Assembly (NCBI RefSeq): GCF_035046485.1
Contig: NC_085138.1
Location: 326,178,129 to 326,242,128, forward strand
Direction of reading: 5' to 3'
Source: Aedes albopictus
Taxonomy: Eukaryota > Arthropoda > Insecta > Diptera > Culicidae
DNA: 64,000 nt
A model generated the notes under the pieces. It was not told the origin of the DNA. It made no database searches and worked only from the letters and a program-made list of their open reading frames with translations. Shown here one piece after another: positions 10,860 through 23,072 of the stretch. How positions within the stretch are numbered: the first letter of the stretch is position 1; each line of letters begins with the position of its first letter. The position numbers were made by a program, and so were the translations under genes.

Positions 10860-11273
10860 AAATGAATAGTCATGTTGGTTCCACGTGATCACCGGAGTGG
10901 CCACCGGAGCAATTCATATTGTATTGCTCTCAGATTATTACAATAAATGTAGGCTTTTGACTGCTCAATTTTTCTTATTAATCGTAACTGTAATGTTCTG
11001 GTTTAGAAATGAACAAAGTGGCCACCGAAGTAACTACAATTGTGTTACTTCAATTTTCTGCAACAAAAGTAGGCATTCGGAAGCTCACCATACTGTCGTG
11101 AACGCCATTCAAAATTTTGACTTTTTTGTGTATGTAATATTTCTGCCAGATTATGATGCAAGATTTTGTCATTATCTACCGATGCGTGATAATGTTGGCA
11201 CCATCGTACAAATAGGGTTCCCGTATCACCTGCAAACACACTGGGCTGGTCTAGCCGCACATGTTAGAATATA

Positions 11274-12195
11274 CAGGGGATACTCAAAATAACTGGGACA
11301 GGTTAAATTTTCACTTTTCAAAAAATGTTCAACTAGCTGTAACTTTTCGAAAAGGGCATCAAATATTCTCAAATTTTTACTGTAAGTTCATCAACTAGTT
11401 TTGTATCAGTGGTTCAATTTTGGAAAAGATCGTGCTATTCTATTCGAAGTTATAAAGGTTCTAGAAAAAAGGTATAATTATTCGATAGCCAACTTTGAGC
11501 TGTTATATCTCCGGAATCAATGAACCGAATGCAACCAAGTTTTGATCATTTATGACTTATATAATGAGCTATTGAAAACTTTTGACTAAACCTAAAATTC
11601 TTCACACGAAAGAAAAATATAACGAATAGATTATTTTTCTAACATAACACCAATTTATCCAAAACTTTATCATCGTTTCAAAATTCGAGATGGTAATTAT
11701 AGTTCATTTTAATTCCCTCTAATTGAATTGAATATATTTATGTTTCAAAGAAAAGCAACCAAATAGCCGGCATTAAATTGGAAAAGTAATGGGATGCATA
11801 TGAAAAATAGATAAATTTATTAAAAAAACATAGAATAAATGAAATCACTATAACTTTTTTTCTTGATAATAATTTCAAATTAAGTCAACTGTTTTCCAAA
11901 GTTCATTATATTAGGCAGAAATGATCAAAATTTCATTGCATTCGGTTCATTGAATCCGGAGATATAACAGCTCAAAGTTTGCTATCGGATAATTATACCT
12001 TTTTCTAGAGTCTTCATAACTTCGTGTGGAATGGTCCGATCTTTTCCAAAATTGAACCACTGATACACAACTAGTTGATGAACCTATAGTCAAAATTTGA
12101 GAATATTTGATGCCCTTTTCGAAAAGTTACAGCGAGTTGAACATTTTTTGAAAAGTGAAAATTTTACCTATCCCAGTTATTTTGAGTATCCCCTG
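11274..12195. mobile_element. TA-flanked fold-back element, 922 bp
   Basis: Long inverted arms start CAGGGGATACTCAAAATAAC and end with its complement. TA lies at 11272-11273 and 12196-12197. The arms can be followed for more than 250 bp with scattered mismatches. The element at 37327 has almost the same length and a related tip. An older inverted pair (about 11180-11235 with 12340-12390) surrounds it. Confidence 0.8.
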
Positions 12196-12847
12196 TACGA
12201 TATTCTCGGGATCATCTTCTAAAATGTGCTGTAGGTGGTTGAATTTAGATATGTCGAAATGACATCTCAGCACTGACTATGATGTGAGTTAGAGCTTACG
12301 TGCATGCAAAGAAAACCAAGACATTGAGTGTAATACGGGATACGGGAACCTAATTGGTACGATGGTGCTAACATTATCACGCATTCGGTTGCATCTACGA
12401 TAAAAAGTAAAATAATGACCGATAGATTGTTAGGTGAATAACTAAAATGGAGCCAAAATTGTCATAGTCACTAACGTCATTCTGCAGAATAACGACAACA
12501 TAGCATAGCATTATCAGTTCCGGGTGTATGATAGTATTCGAGAGATTACATAACAACTGGAGATTCCAAAATAGAAATACCGGAAATTCATGAGGCAGTT
12601 CCACCTAGAATTTTACCAGGACTTCCACTAGGAATTACTTTTGGTGTTGCAAATATGATCACGTTTCTTTACCAATAAATGTATAGATTTGTAAATGTTT
12701 GTTAGTATTCTCACAACAACAACTATTGTAGATGCAGCAATCTAACTATCAATGAGTGCACTCTCATTGGAAATGTACTCAAAAATTGTTATTGCAAATT
12801 ATAAAATACAAAGATGAAGAAATGAGGAGGTTTCATACCTGTTAGAG

Positions 12848-13256
12848 CAGTGGTCACCAAACTGCGGCCCGCGGGCCGCATGCGGCCCTCGAGAAGATTT
12901 AGTGCGGCCCGCGACCTGATTTTGAAAAATATTAGAAAGATTGCAAAAAAATAAAAGCTAACATTTTTATCAAAGCCCTTTTAAGCAGTAAAAAATTTAT
13001 TCCCAAGCAAAAGATACAAATAAACAAAAAGCTATTTTTAATCAGTACAGTTAACTTTATAAATCATTTTCATCTGCAAAATAATTATGCCCAATAATGA
13101 CTCTGAAATATTATTCTGTAGTATATAAAGCATGACTTATATGTCGAAAGTCTATTGAAATTATTATCAAAATAAATTCCTAAATGCCTTATGGCCCGCG
13201 GCCTTCTTGTAAAACTCAATTGTGGCCCGCGTATACTGTGAGCCTGAGGACCACTG
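12848..13256. mobile_element. hAT-type MITE, 409 bp
   Basis: Ends CAGTGGTCACCAAACTG and GGACCACTG, with GCGGCCCGC blocks just inside both. A perfect 8-bp duplication TGTTAGAG lies at 12840-12847 and 13257-13264. The interior is AT-rich and non-coding. CAGTGGT ends with 8-bp duplications are characteristic of hAT elements. Confidence 0.85.
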
Positions 13257-13269
13257 TGTTAGAGGAAGG

Positions 13270-15300
13270 ATTGTTGAAAATTGCTCTATTCCAGCGGCCT
13301 TTTTCATCTCCGGTGAAAATAAAAAATCCTTCGGGAGCTCCCACGATTATTACTATAGGAGTTTCACTTGGCATTCCGGCAGAATTTAACGGAGTTCAAC
13401 AAGAATCTCTCACGAAGCTCCACCTTTTATTCATCTAGAAGTGCCCGCAGGAGCTCCTGCAGGAATTCGTCTAGATCAATGAATGGTGCTCAGCACTTTA
13501 CGCATTTCATCAACAAAATTGCTTAGTACTTATCGAAAACCATTTCAATAATAAGCAAAATTTGTATTCAAACTGAAGCTTAGTATCGAAGTTATTTTGT
13601 AGTACAAGGTTACTAAACTTTGTTTTGTAAATTTTCGTAATTTGACCAACTTTGGCAAATATGAGTGCTATTTTTTTACTCAATCGAGGATATCTCGAAA
13701 GATTGAAAATATAACTAAGGATTTTCTCCATAACGTCTAGAGGTTTCCCCGGAAATTCTCTCGCCAGAAGTAATTTTTTGAACTAAGAACTGTTTCCGAA
13801 GTTACAACGGAAATGCCTCTAGGAGTTTCTCAGGAAAATCCTCTAGGAGTTCCGTTGCGAAATCTCTTAGGAGTTCCAAATAGACTTTCTCTAGGAGTTC
13901 CACTAATTGTTTCTTTTTTCTACTTCCACCAATTATTTCTTTGGTAGATCCACTGGAAATTCCTCTAGGAGTTGCTGTCAGAGTTTCACTGGCAATTCTG
14001 CTCAAAGTTTCAACGGAAGTACTTCCAGTTACAGAGGAAGTTTCACTCGAAGATCCTCTGTGAATACTTGTGGGACCCCCTCCGCTAATATCCAGAATTA
14101 GTAGTAGTTGATCCACCTTGAATCCGTCCAGCAAATACACCGTGAATTCCTTCAGCACATTCACTGGAACTCCTCTAAGACTGCGACCAGAAATTCTTCT
14201 AGGAGTTACAGCAAGAATCCCTCTAGGAAAACCACTTGGGATTCGTCAAGGAGTTCCAAAGAGAATTTCTCTAGGAGTTCCATCGATTATTTCTCGAAGT
14301 TCCATCGGGAAGTCTGGCAAGAGTTTTATCGGGAATTCTTCTGGGAATTTTTCTTGAAGTTCCACCGAAAATCTCTTCAGAAATCGTTCTAAAAGTTCAA
14401 AAGATTTTTTTTTTTGTCTGTATTAACGAGATTTTTAACCCTAGGCTAGTTCATCTCGGGACCCACGTTTTACTTCCCTTCCGAAGGAAGAACCCACATT
14501 TTGTGAGTATGTCGGGAGTGGGATTCGATCCCGGGTCCTCGGCGTGATAGTCAAGTGTTCTAACCACCACACCAGGTCCGCTCCACAGAGTTCAAAAGAG
14601 AATTTCCCCAAGAATTCCTCAAAATACTTCTCTATGTGTTCCGCCGCAAATTTCCACTAGGAGATAAACTTTTAATCCCTAGAGAAATTCTGTCAGGAGT
14701 TCCTTTGATAGTTTAATTCACAGGAGATACTTTCCTAACAGGAGTACCACCGAAAATACTTGTGGAAATTTCTTTTCAAACTACCTTTGGAAAATCCTCT
14801 AGGAACTCCACTAAGAATTTCTCTAAGTAATTATTTTAGAATTTACACCGTACATTCTCCCTTCAGTAGTCCCTCAGGATATTTCTTCGGGTGGTCGTCC
14901 GAAAATTCCTTCAAGAGTTCTTTCGGAATTTTTGCCAGAAATTTTTATAAGTTCCGAAGGAGATCGACCCGAAAATTCCTTCAATAGATTCTCCGGGAAT
15001 CTCTTAGATAAATTATTCGCGGAAATTTTAGATGATTTATCGGTGAATCCCTCAAGGAGAGATACCCGGTTTGACTCCTACAAAAATGCTCAGTGCATCT
15101 TTTGGAGAAATTCATGGTGAAGCTATTGGAGTAATTCTCAGTATAACTTCTATTTCTAAAGCACCGGAAACTTCATTTTCTAAAGTACGGAATCTTCTTA
15201 TAATCAATTCTTTGATCACAAAGAATCAAATGACCGATTGGTATCTCACACTTTGCACCTCAAGTGTGAAACACAATATGAGGTCTGCTGCTAAATGTCT
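13270..15300. repeat. Decayed minisatellite (CTAGGAGTTCC type)
   Basis: Units of roughly 24-27 bp around CTCTAGGAGTTCC..GGAATTT recur with heavy divergence. A SINE (14405-14586) interrupts the block. Short open frames here are rich in Ser/Arg/Phe and reflect the repeat, not genes. The same family continues at 17060-17460 and, in the other orientation, at 38740-41040. Confidence 0.65.
14405..14586 (-). mobile_element. Feilai-like tRNA-derived SINE, copy 2
   Basis: Close to the copy at 9104. On the minus strand it has GTGGTTAGAACACTTGAC (box A side), GGGATCGAATCCC (box B) and a body ending at a T-rich run on the plus strand. The duplication AGTTCAAAAGA flanks it (14394-14404 and 14589-14599). 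Confidence 0.85.
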
Positions 15301-15305
15301 ACTTA

Positions 15306-15562
15306 CACTACCCGTCATAAGTACGGACTCACAAAAAGTATTGCAACAATATTGCATCACCCTGACTCACCTTGATATCTCTAAAACCAGAACACCTACA
15401 AAAATGCCGCCTTCAGAAAAGTTGTTGTTTTTGGTCTTCTGAATAACTTTCCTGAAGACAGCATCTTTGTAAGTCCTCAGGTTTTGGAGATATCGAGGTG
15501 AGTCAGGGTGATGCAATATTGTTGCAATACTTTTTGTGAGTCCGTACTTATGACGGGTAGTG
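15306..15562. mobile_element. TA-flanked fold-back MITE, 257 bp
   Basis: Ends CACTACCCGTCATAAGTACG and its complement, flanked by TA. The arms, with TATTGCAACAATATTGC and CCTGACTCACCT, pair for about 90 bp. Confidence 0.8.
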
Positions 15563-15906
15563 TATGCTGTAAAACAGTTTCTCTAGTGACCATGGCCTGG
15601 AAAGATCATCTTTGATCTTTCACCGAACTTTGGTCTGGCTTGCATAATAAATTGACCTACGAATTTATTTTCTTGGCTCCAACGTTTGGAACCCAATTTG
15701 CAATCTTCACAGTCGAAAATCGCAAGACAAGATTGAAACCATCATTTGTTCATTTTTAAACCAGAACATCACAAATCATAAATGTAAATGATTTTAATTT
15801 AGCTGTCGATGCCTACATTTATTGTAATAATCTGAGAGCAATACAATATGAATTGCTCCGGTGGCCACTCCGGTGATCACGGGGAGCCAACATGACTATT
15901 CATTTT

Positions 15907-16212
15907 GGGCCCCTACAACCATAGCTGGCGGCCCCAAAGGCATTTAGCATGACCATGCTGAGGGTGACGGACTCGATTTACGGGTGGCCTAGGAACTTTT
16001 CGTAAGGGAAATTACTCTTACTGCCATGCGCATATAGTATATTAGTACCTGTCACACAATATACATATGTAAACTAATGATTGGCAGAGAAAACTTTCGG
16101 TATATACTAGTAGAAGTGCACATAAAACACTTATGCTGAGAAGCAGGATTTTTTCCAGTAGAGATGTTACGCCAAGAAGAAGAGGAAGAAGAAGAAGACG
16201 AAGAAGAAGATG
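15907..16212 (+). mobile_element. tRNA-derived SINE with (GAA)n tail
   Basis: The head is GGGCCCCTACAACCATAGC, with CATGACCATGCTGAGGGTGA, a degenerate box B and a body with AAGTGCACATAAAACACTT. It ends GATGTTACGCCAAG plus GAA repeats. It sits inside the right arm of the TTAA fold-back, with a mirror copy in the left arm. Confidence 0.75.
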
Positions 16213-17039
16213 GCTATCAATCTCTTTGGGTATCACAAGAACAACAGATATGAAAATCCACGAAGGTTGCCCCATGTGGCGCCGGGTTTTGGAGTGAAAA
16301 CTATACGAAGTTCATTGTCGTTACCCAATTGACCACCTTCCGGAGTCCCTGTAACCCGTTCCGCATTGACCAGACCTGCCCAGAACCCTTCAAAAATGGT
16401 CTAAAACAATATGTGTCTCATTTCAGTGAAGCGTGCAGAGAAGTAATGCAATAGAATGCATAAAGGGAATACATTTGTGGATTTTCAAGCACATAGCAAT
16501 GATGAAAACTAATATTTCGGATGTTCCGGATTTCCCGAACCGGTTCTCAATAATTAATCAATATTAATGTCTATAATCAAAGTCCACGTGAATACCTTTC
16601 CAACGACCCTTGGGCGGTCCTGATTACTTGTTTGGTTGCAAAGTTATAGCTTGCCAAAGTTAGGGTCTCAAAAGCGGCATTTTTCAGTTGAAGCAGGTTC
16701 CCGGTGGCCATAGTGGCCGAATCCGGATTTCTTCGGTGGTTTTGAAAACTAGACTTGTGCCCCTTTCATTTGAGCCAAAGAGATCCAAAATCGGTCAAGC
16801 CACTGATTTTTGCGAGCTGTCCAAAGTTTGGGGTCAAAAATGACCCCAGGGTCTTATTTGTAACTTTTTTTATGGGAGCGCCACTAGGGGTCATTCAATG
16901 CTTTTGATTTTTGGGAATGGTTTATTTCCGCGAAAAAATAATTCTCAGAAAATTTCAGATTGCTAGGATTCGTTAAACAAAAGCTACAGAGAATTGAAAT
17001 TTCAAAAAGGTCAAAAAAGACCCCAAGACCTTACTAAGG

Positions 17040-17928
17040 TTAAGTATTTCTGAATATTTTTTGAAGACAGTACCTGAATACAAATTTTCTAGAAGAATTT
17101 TTAAAACCAATTAGAGAGAATTTGCATTTGAGAGTATCCTAAAGAATTCTCATAAGATCACTTCGATTTTTTGAGTAATGCTTAAGCAATTCTTGAATGA
17201 ATCTTCAGTGAGGAATTTTCTCAAGAGAATACTGTCCACTGAAATCCTTACAGGGTTCACTGTCCACTGAGTCCACTGAAATTCTTACAGGGTTTTCCTG
17301 GATTTATTAGGAGTTTCTCTAACAATTCCTGCAGTAATATATCCAGGAATGCCTGCAGAGATTCCCCAGAAATTTTCGCTAAAGTTTTCAGTAACAATTC
17401 TTGTAATGATTTATATGCCTATTTCAAAAGTTTTCTCTAGGATTTCCCTCATCTGATTTTCCTCGAAATAAACTAGCTATTATAATAAAAATATATAGCA
17501 GGTGACTTTTAAAATTGTACCGGTAATTCGGGCAGATTTTTTCGGAACTAGTCTTTCGGCTTCTGATGAATGGAATTCCTGGGAACAAATTTAATTTTTT
17601 TTTAGAAACTTGTGTTCTTTGACAGTTGAATTTAGATACATAACATACCCGTAATAGAAATATTAGAGGAATTGTTGCACAACTTCTTCAGAGAAATATT
17701 TTGAAGACTGATAAAAATCGTAAAAAAAATGTTGTAAACCAAAATGAAAACTTGCTCTAAATTCTTCACTACCACACAGCAGCGCCATCTCGAGCACATT
17801 CGTCCATTCCAAAATCCGCCCAAAGAAAAACGAGAAAACAGAAACCAGTCCCAAAGTTCCGCTTGCTTTGTGTTTTTTTTTGTTCAGACTAAACAATAAG
17901 ACCACCGGTCCTATTTCAAATGCCCAAG
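17040..17928. other. Decayed repeat DNA, no gene
   Basis: About 17060-17460 contains diverged GGAATT/AGGAGTTTCTC units like those at 13270. The rest is AT-rich with only short frames. A C-rich patch at 17770-17850 has no recognisable product. Confidence 0.5.
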
Positions 17929-18730
17929 TTTGACGATATGGTACTCGGTTTTTAGTGAGCCGATTTGGCTGAAGTTTTGGCAACCGACATGAATTTACGG
18001 GAAATTTGAATTGTATTGAATTGATTGAGTTCTGTTCACTTCTTCCAAAGTTACAGATATACGGTGCGACAAAACAATAACACCAGATTTTTATGATGGT
18101 TATTTGTGGTCAATTCAATAAAAATGTCCCCAAGTTTAAATGACATCCTTAATTATAGTACTAGTACATCAATCATCGAACATCAGATACTCTGATATAT
18201 CCTTTGGTAAAGGCAACCTGAAAGTGGTCCTATTGTTTTGTCGTTTCGTATATCTGTAACTTTGGAAGTAGTGAACAGAACTCAATCAATTCAATACAAT
18301 TGGGTTTTTAAATTAAGAAAAATGTATCGATTTTTTTACTTTATACGAAAGAGCACCTTTTTCTGAGCACCTCTGATTTTTTTCAGATTTTTAGAACTTT
18401 ATTTTGGTATCTAAAATCAATTTCAAAGAGATTTTTTGAAATCACCTTTTGACAGCTGGGCAACTGTTTGACAGCTCCACCCAGTACAAAATGCGACAAG
18501 TGGTGATTCGACAAATTGCTCCCATACAAACTTCAAATTGATTTTTAAATAGGTTCCCGGGCACAAAAAAATCATGAAAATTTGGATTTCGACTCAGTTT
18601 TGCATGCAGATTCAGAATATGGAATTATCTCAACACCGCTAAAGAAGCCAATTTAAATTTCCCGTAAATTCATTTCGGTTGCCAAAATTTCAGCCAAATC
18701 GGCTCACTGAAAATCGTCAAACTTGGCCAT
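17929..18730. mobile_element. Nested fold-back carrying an AATT MITE
   Basis: Outer arms (17929-18012 with 18654-18730) share GAGCCGATTTGGCTGAA. Inner arms (18013-18085 with 18230-18297) share TTCCAAAGTTACAGATATAC and GACAAAACAATA. An AATT-flanked MITE (18302-18649) sits between inner and outer right arms. Confidence 0.7.
18302..18649 (+). mobile_element. AATT-flanked MITE, copy 1
   Basis: Ends GGGTTTTTAAATT and CTAAAGAAGCC, flanked by AATT on both sides. Internal landmarks are TATACGAAAGAGCACC, TTTTGACAGCTGGGCAAC and AGGTTCCCGGGCAC. Full-length relatives of the same size are at 23073 and 63103. Confidence 0.8.
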
Positions 18731-19138
18731 TTTGTATAAAAATGACAGGTGGACGTATTGTGTTGTAAGACACTGTATATATAAATGCAATGGCATACGT
18801 AGGACCACGCATAATTCGTGAACGAAACGTCCGATTCCTCGGCTTTGAGACTTGGACTTGAAACGTTGAAAAACGCAAAGTTTGCCGGAGACAGCTAGTT
18901 TAACATATTTTTGAAATATATCGACTACCTACTACTGTATCCAAACTTGGCAATTTAAACAAACACATTTCATAATTTTATTATCAAGTGTCGATAATCT
19001 TTCAATTATATCGCTATACACACTACAAAAATCGATTCCGCGCCAAATCCGCGCGAGGGCCAAATTCCATGGATAAATCCGCGCCAAATCCGCGAAAATC
19101 GCGAAATCCGCGAAATTCGCGCTGTTGTAACAACCCTG

Positions 19139-19505
19139 CAACCAATACTCGGCGGTAAACTGGAGGACGGCGTTCGGCGGCGTCGCATGAACCACGAATT
19201 GTACCAAGTATATAAAGGGATGAATATAGTGAAGCAAATAAAACACGGCAGGCTGCGGTGGGCTGGGCACGTAGCTCGTATGCTGGAAGAACGACAAGCT
19301 TAAACACTGTTCAGCAGAGATCCAGGAAGTGGCCGTTGGCTTCGTGGTAGGCCGCGCAAACGGTGGCTTTTTGCAGTTGAGGAGGACCTAAGGGCTCTAA
19401 ACGTTCAGGGTGACTGGAAGCGATTGACCCAGCACCGAGACCACTGGAGGCGAATGCTTCATTCGGCGTAGACTCAACGCTACGAGTTGTAGCCCATCAA
19501 GTATC
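19139..19505 (+). pseudogene. LINE, C-terminal and 3' part of the split copy
   Basis: Continues the LINE of 5115-7057. The translation starts TILGGKLEDGVRRRRMNHEL and runs through HGRLRWAGHVARM. A stop follows at about 19300, and homology goes on (GRPRKRW..DHWRRMLHS) to about 19470. The join at ILGG corresponds to the break after KVLQT at 7057. Inactive. Confidence 0.8.
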
Positions 19506-19539
19506 AAGTAAGAATCGTCACGTCAAACTGGGGCGAAAT

Positions 19540-19815
19540 CCAAAGTTTCATGATTTTTGGTGCCCGGGAACCTATTTAAAAATCAATTTGAAGTTAGTAT
19601 GGGAGCGATAGGTTGAATCACCCCTCGTCGGATTTTGTAGTGGGCGGAGCTGGCAAGCACTTGCTCAGCTGTCAAAAGTTGATTTCAAAAAATCTCTTTG
19701 AAATTAATTTTAGATATAAAAAAGTCCCAAAAATCTGGAAAAAAAAATCATAGTCCCAAAAATCTGGAAAAAAAATCAAAGGTGCTCTTTAATTTAAAAT
19801 TGAAAAAAATCGCTA
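19540..19815 (-). mobile_element. AATT-family MITE, truncated
   Basis: Minus-strand copy of the family at 18302, with TGCCCGGGAACCTATTTAA and AGCTGTCAAAAG in reverse order. The GGCTTCTTT end is missing. A 28-bp segment with AAATCTGGAAAAAAA is duplicated near 19725-19780. Confidence 0.65.
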
Positions 19816-20139
19816 AATTTTACAAAATTGAAAAAACCTTATTGAAAAGAAGTACACAAAATGGAGCACTACAGCAGCATTCTAAAAAAAGTTGATGGAC
19901 ATCATTTGAACAGTTCATTTTATTTAATAAACAAAGTGTATTTATAATTTCTGAAACAGTATATAATCGTCGTTATCGTCATGATATCATGATTTGTAGT
20001 CATACTATCCTAAATCAGTATGTTTTATGATTTTATAACTTTTTCGATATGTTATAGAAATCGGATTTTTTCGTGAGATATAACCACAAACTCATTTATG
20101 GGTTTGTGATATAACAATATATGAAGATCAAAAATTTCG

Positions 20140-20785
20140 AAAAATACCAAGTCTTACTTCCTGAATCAGTTGTTTTGGACTCCCACAAGCTACGTTCAAA
20201 ATTTGAGCAAAATCGGTCAAGCCTAAAGGGGCGCTCAACAAGCTTGAAGTTTGTATTGGATATCGTGGCCAAATGTATGCAGCAAACTTAAGTTTTAAAT
20301 TTTTGCCACTAGGTAGCGCTGGAAGCGTTTTATAATTAATCCCTTTGGTATTCTTGTAGATGATCATATGCTAAACAACTTTGTTGGAGACCGCAAGGTG
20401 ATTCGACAACGGTGAAAAAAGTTATACCCCAGCAGAGTATTGAGATTTCATTATTGATATTATTCCTTTACATGTACTGGAAAAACAACAATAAAGTTTC
20501 GATTCACTTTACCTAGGGTATAACTTTATTACCAGGTATCGGATTACTTTGCGGTCTTTGACAAAGTTGTTTGGCATATAGTCACCGATGATAATACCAT
20601 TGGATTTATTTATTAATCGCTTACAGCGCCACCTAGCGGCAAAAGTCGAAAACACAAAATTTCTGCATACATTTGGCCACGTTTTCCCATACAAAGCTAG
20701 CGCCCCCTCAGGATTGACCGATTTTGCTTCTGGGAATCCAAAACAATTGATTCAGGAGGTAAGACTTGATATTTTTCAAAAAAAT
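20140..20785. mobile_element. Degenerate fold-back, arms about 290 bp
   Basis: The left arm (20140-20420) and right arm (20500-20785) pair imperfectly. Shared blocks include CCAAGTCTTACTTCCTGAAT with its complement, TGGCCAAATGTATGCAG, and GACCGCAA next to the loop. Non-coding. Confidence 0.65.
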
Positions 20786-21183
20786 TGTTTTTCACATAAG
20801 TGTGGGCAACCCTAATATACAAGGTATAACAATTTTGTTTTCAGTATAGTTTTGACACCATAGCAGCAGCCAATGCTTTTTCGAGTGAATGTTATTGTAA
20901 TAATTTTCTTCGAATAACAATACTTCTCTCTATTTAGGTCACAAAACTTACATTTCGTGACAGCTGTATTACAACAATTTTTGCCTTTTTTCCTGCATGT
21001 ACCTTGTACCTTCTTTTCACTTTTGCGAGTCATTGTCTCAGGTCCAGAGTATTCTTAAAGAATTTTGAAACACTAGTTTGTACAATTCTCAGGAGGTAAG
21101 AGATTATACTTGGATAATAGTTCATATCAAAAATAGCAACTGACACAGCTGTAGATGTTAGGGGCTAAATTTCAGGATTAGCA
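20786..21183. other. No feature seen
   Basis: AT-rich sequence without coding signal, inverted repeat or recognised family. Confidence 0.4.
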
Positions 21184-21189
21184 TTACAT

Positions 21190-22395
21190 TACATTACAAC
21201 CATGATCAAATAGAATCAACAATTTTTCGTCACAATACTCGGTGGCTACAGTTCTCAATCCTCGGCCGCGTCCAACACTTGCTAGATTGTTCTGTACCTG
21301 ATCCGCCAACCTTGCACGCTGCCCTCCAGGTCTTCTTGTACCTTTCGGATCTCTTACGAACACCAGCTTTGCAAGGTTGTTGTTCGACATTCTCACAAAA
21401 TGCCCATCGTATCCTTCCAGCTTTTGCAACCTTCTGGATCTGTATGCTAGGTTCGCTGTAGAATGCAGCGAGCTGATGGTTCATTCTTCGTCGCCACACA
21501 CCGTTCCTCTGCACACTGCCAAAAATAGTCCTAAGCACTCGCCACTCGAACACTTCGAGTGCTTGCCTGTCCTCCTCGAGCATAGGTTTCGTGCCCGTAG
21601 AGAACTACCGGTCTTATAAGCAGTTTGTACATGGTACATTTAGTGCGAGGGTGAATCTTTTTCGACTGCAGATTCTTGTGGAGCCCTTATTAGGCCCAAC
21701 TTTCACTGAAAATGGACCCGAGGAAGACGAAGTCCTCCACTACCTCGAAAGTGTCCCTGTCTATCGTACCACTGCTTCCTAGGCTTGTTTTGTCATTCGT
21801 GGTAACGCCTGCCAGCATATACTTCGTTTTTGATGCGTTCACTGTGAGTCCCCTGTTCTGTCACCGTTCCAAAATATCCATGCCATTCACAAAACAGATA
21901 AATTGGTCGAATTTCGTGAAAATCGTGCCTCGGCTGTTGGGCTTAGCTCGTCGCATAACACCTTCCAGGGCTATGTTGAACAGCAGGCATGAGAGTCCAT
22001 CGCCTTGTCGCAGTCCCCGGCGAGATTCGAACGAACTAGACAGATCGCCCGAAACCCTTAGGTACGTAGTTTCTTGCACCGTCCATTGTCGCTTTGATCA
22101 ATTGAATGAGCTTCACGGAGAAGCCGTTCTCGTCCATGATTTTCCATAGCTCGCTGCTGTCGATACTGTGGTACGTACGCCACCTTGAAGTCGACCCTGG
22201 TATTCGTGGCATTTTTGGAGGATTTGCCGCACAGTGAAGATTTGATCCATTGTCGAGCGGACGTCAACGAAGCCGGCTAGATAACTCCCCACAAAATCAT
22301 TAACTGGTGAAAAACGATTGACAATGATCTGGGATATCACTTTGTAGGCGGCATTCAGAATTGTGATCGCTCGGAAGTTCTCACAACCGTAATAA
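21190..22395 (-). pseudogene. LINE reverse transcriptase remnant
   Basis: Minus-strand translation in several frames gives, in order: ENFRAITILNAAYKVISQI, STMDQIFTVRQILQKC, RRGLRQGDGLSCLLFNIAL, EVFEWRVLRTIFGSVQ with GVWRRRMNHQL, and a tail with AKAGRIRW. This is the same LINE type as 5115-7057 but a different subfamily. It is 5'-truncated near 22395. The catalytic FADD box is replaced (FVNGMDILE), and several frameshifts are present. Inactive. Confidence 0.8.
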
Positions 22396-23072
22396 AAATC
22401 AAACAAAACCAAGCAATGGAATTGATACTTGGAGCAGGGCCTAAGACTAACCTTCCAGTTTACTGTCCGGAGGTACCCAGTAAGTTTGCCAAATCAAAGC
22501 CCCCGTCCCTGTCAGCATACGACCAAAGTTCCCACCGGGGTTGGTTACCAGATCTGAAGAGGCTGAAGGACCTTACAAGAGGTCTGGATCGCTTTGCCAG
22601 CCTTACTGTGCCCAAATGTAATAAGAGTACAAACTAATATCAATCCCTTATCAAATAGTTCCAGTAACATTAGTTAATTATACAACTATCACACAACTTT
22701 GTGTAACGGATATGACTACTGTAAAGAGTGTAGACCAGAGTAGTTTGTAGTTTACTCTTCGGTGTAGTAGTTTGGTTTATCTGAAATAAAAAAAAAGAAA
22801 TGATGTATTTGACCACATTTGCTTAGACGTTATGTCGTTCTTGTCTCTATTTTTCATGCAGTCCTACAAAGTAAGGATATTTTATTGGATACTTTGTAGT
22901 TGAAACTACGATTGTCCATGTGAAGTTTAGTGGTACAAAAGTAAGTTTTCAAAAGGATTTAACAGTAATCGCCAACTTCTTTTCAATATGCATGTTTTAA
23001 GTAGTGATAAGACTTCACGAATGAAAAAGTGAAAGAATAAATGAAAAAAAAAACATGCTGTCTGAGATAATT
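22396..23072. other. No gene recognised
   Basis: A more GC-rich patch (22430-22640) has a short open frame without recognisable similarity. The rest is AT-rich. Confidence 0.4.

Larger units (their letters stand above)
7531..17039. mobile_element. piggyBac-like giant fold-back, TTAA-flanked
   Basis: TTAA lies at 7527-7530 and 17040-17043. The ends are CCTTCCTTAG and CTAAGG. Arms of about 1.1 kb pair: 7545-8368 plus 10698-10960 with 15800-16872, including a GGGTCA..TGACCCC block next to the ends. TTAA duplication is typical of piggyBac elements. No transposase frame is found, so the element would be non-autonomous. The 503-bp element at 24932 shares ends and the GACCCC block. The core (10960-15800) is filled with other elements and decayed minisatellite. 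Confidence 0.7.
7058..19138. mobile_element. 12-kb composite insertion with CAGGGTTGTTAC ends
   Basis: The LINE stops at 7057 and resumes in the same reading direction at 19139. The material between begins CAGGGTTGTTAC and ends GTAACAACCCTG, an inverted terminal pair. Both ends carry direct copies of a CCGCGCCAAATCCGCG word (7090-7170, 19035-19115). The flanks read CAAAC and CAACC, so a 5-bp duplication is possible, and an 8-bp one (hAT-like) would need substitutions. Its own sequence is about 7058-7530 and 17040-19138. The rest is nested elements. No transposase is seen. Confidence 0.65.

Noticed and set aside
14405..14586. tRNA gene suggested by box A and box B
   Set aside because: The sequence lacks a complete cloverleaf and has a SINE body, tail and target duplication.
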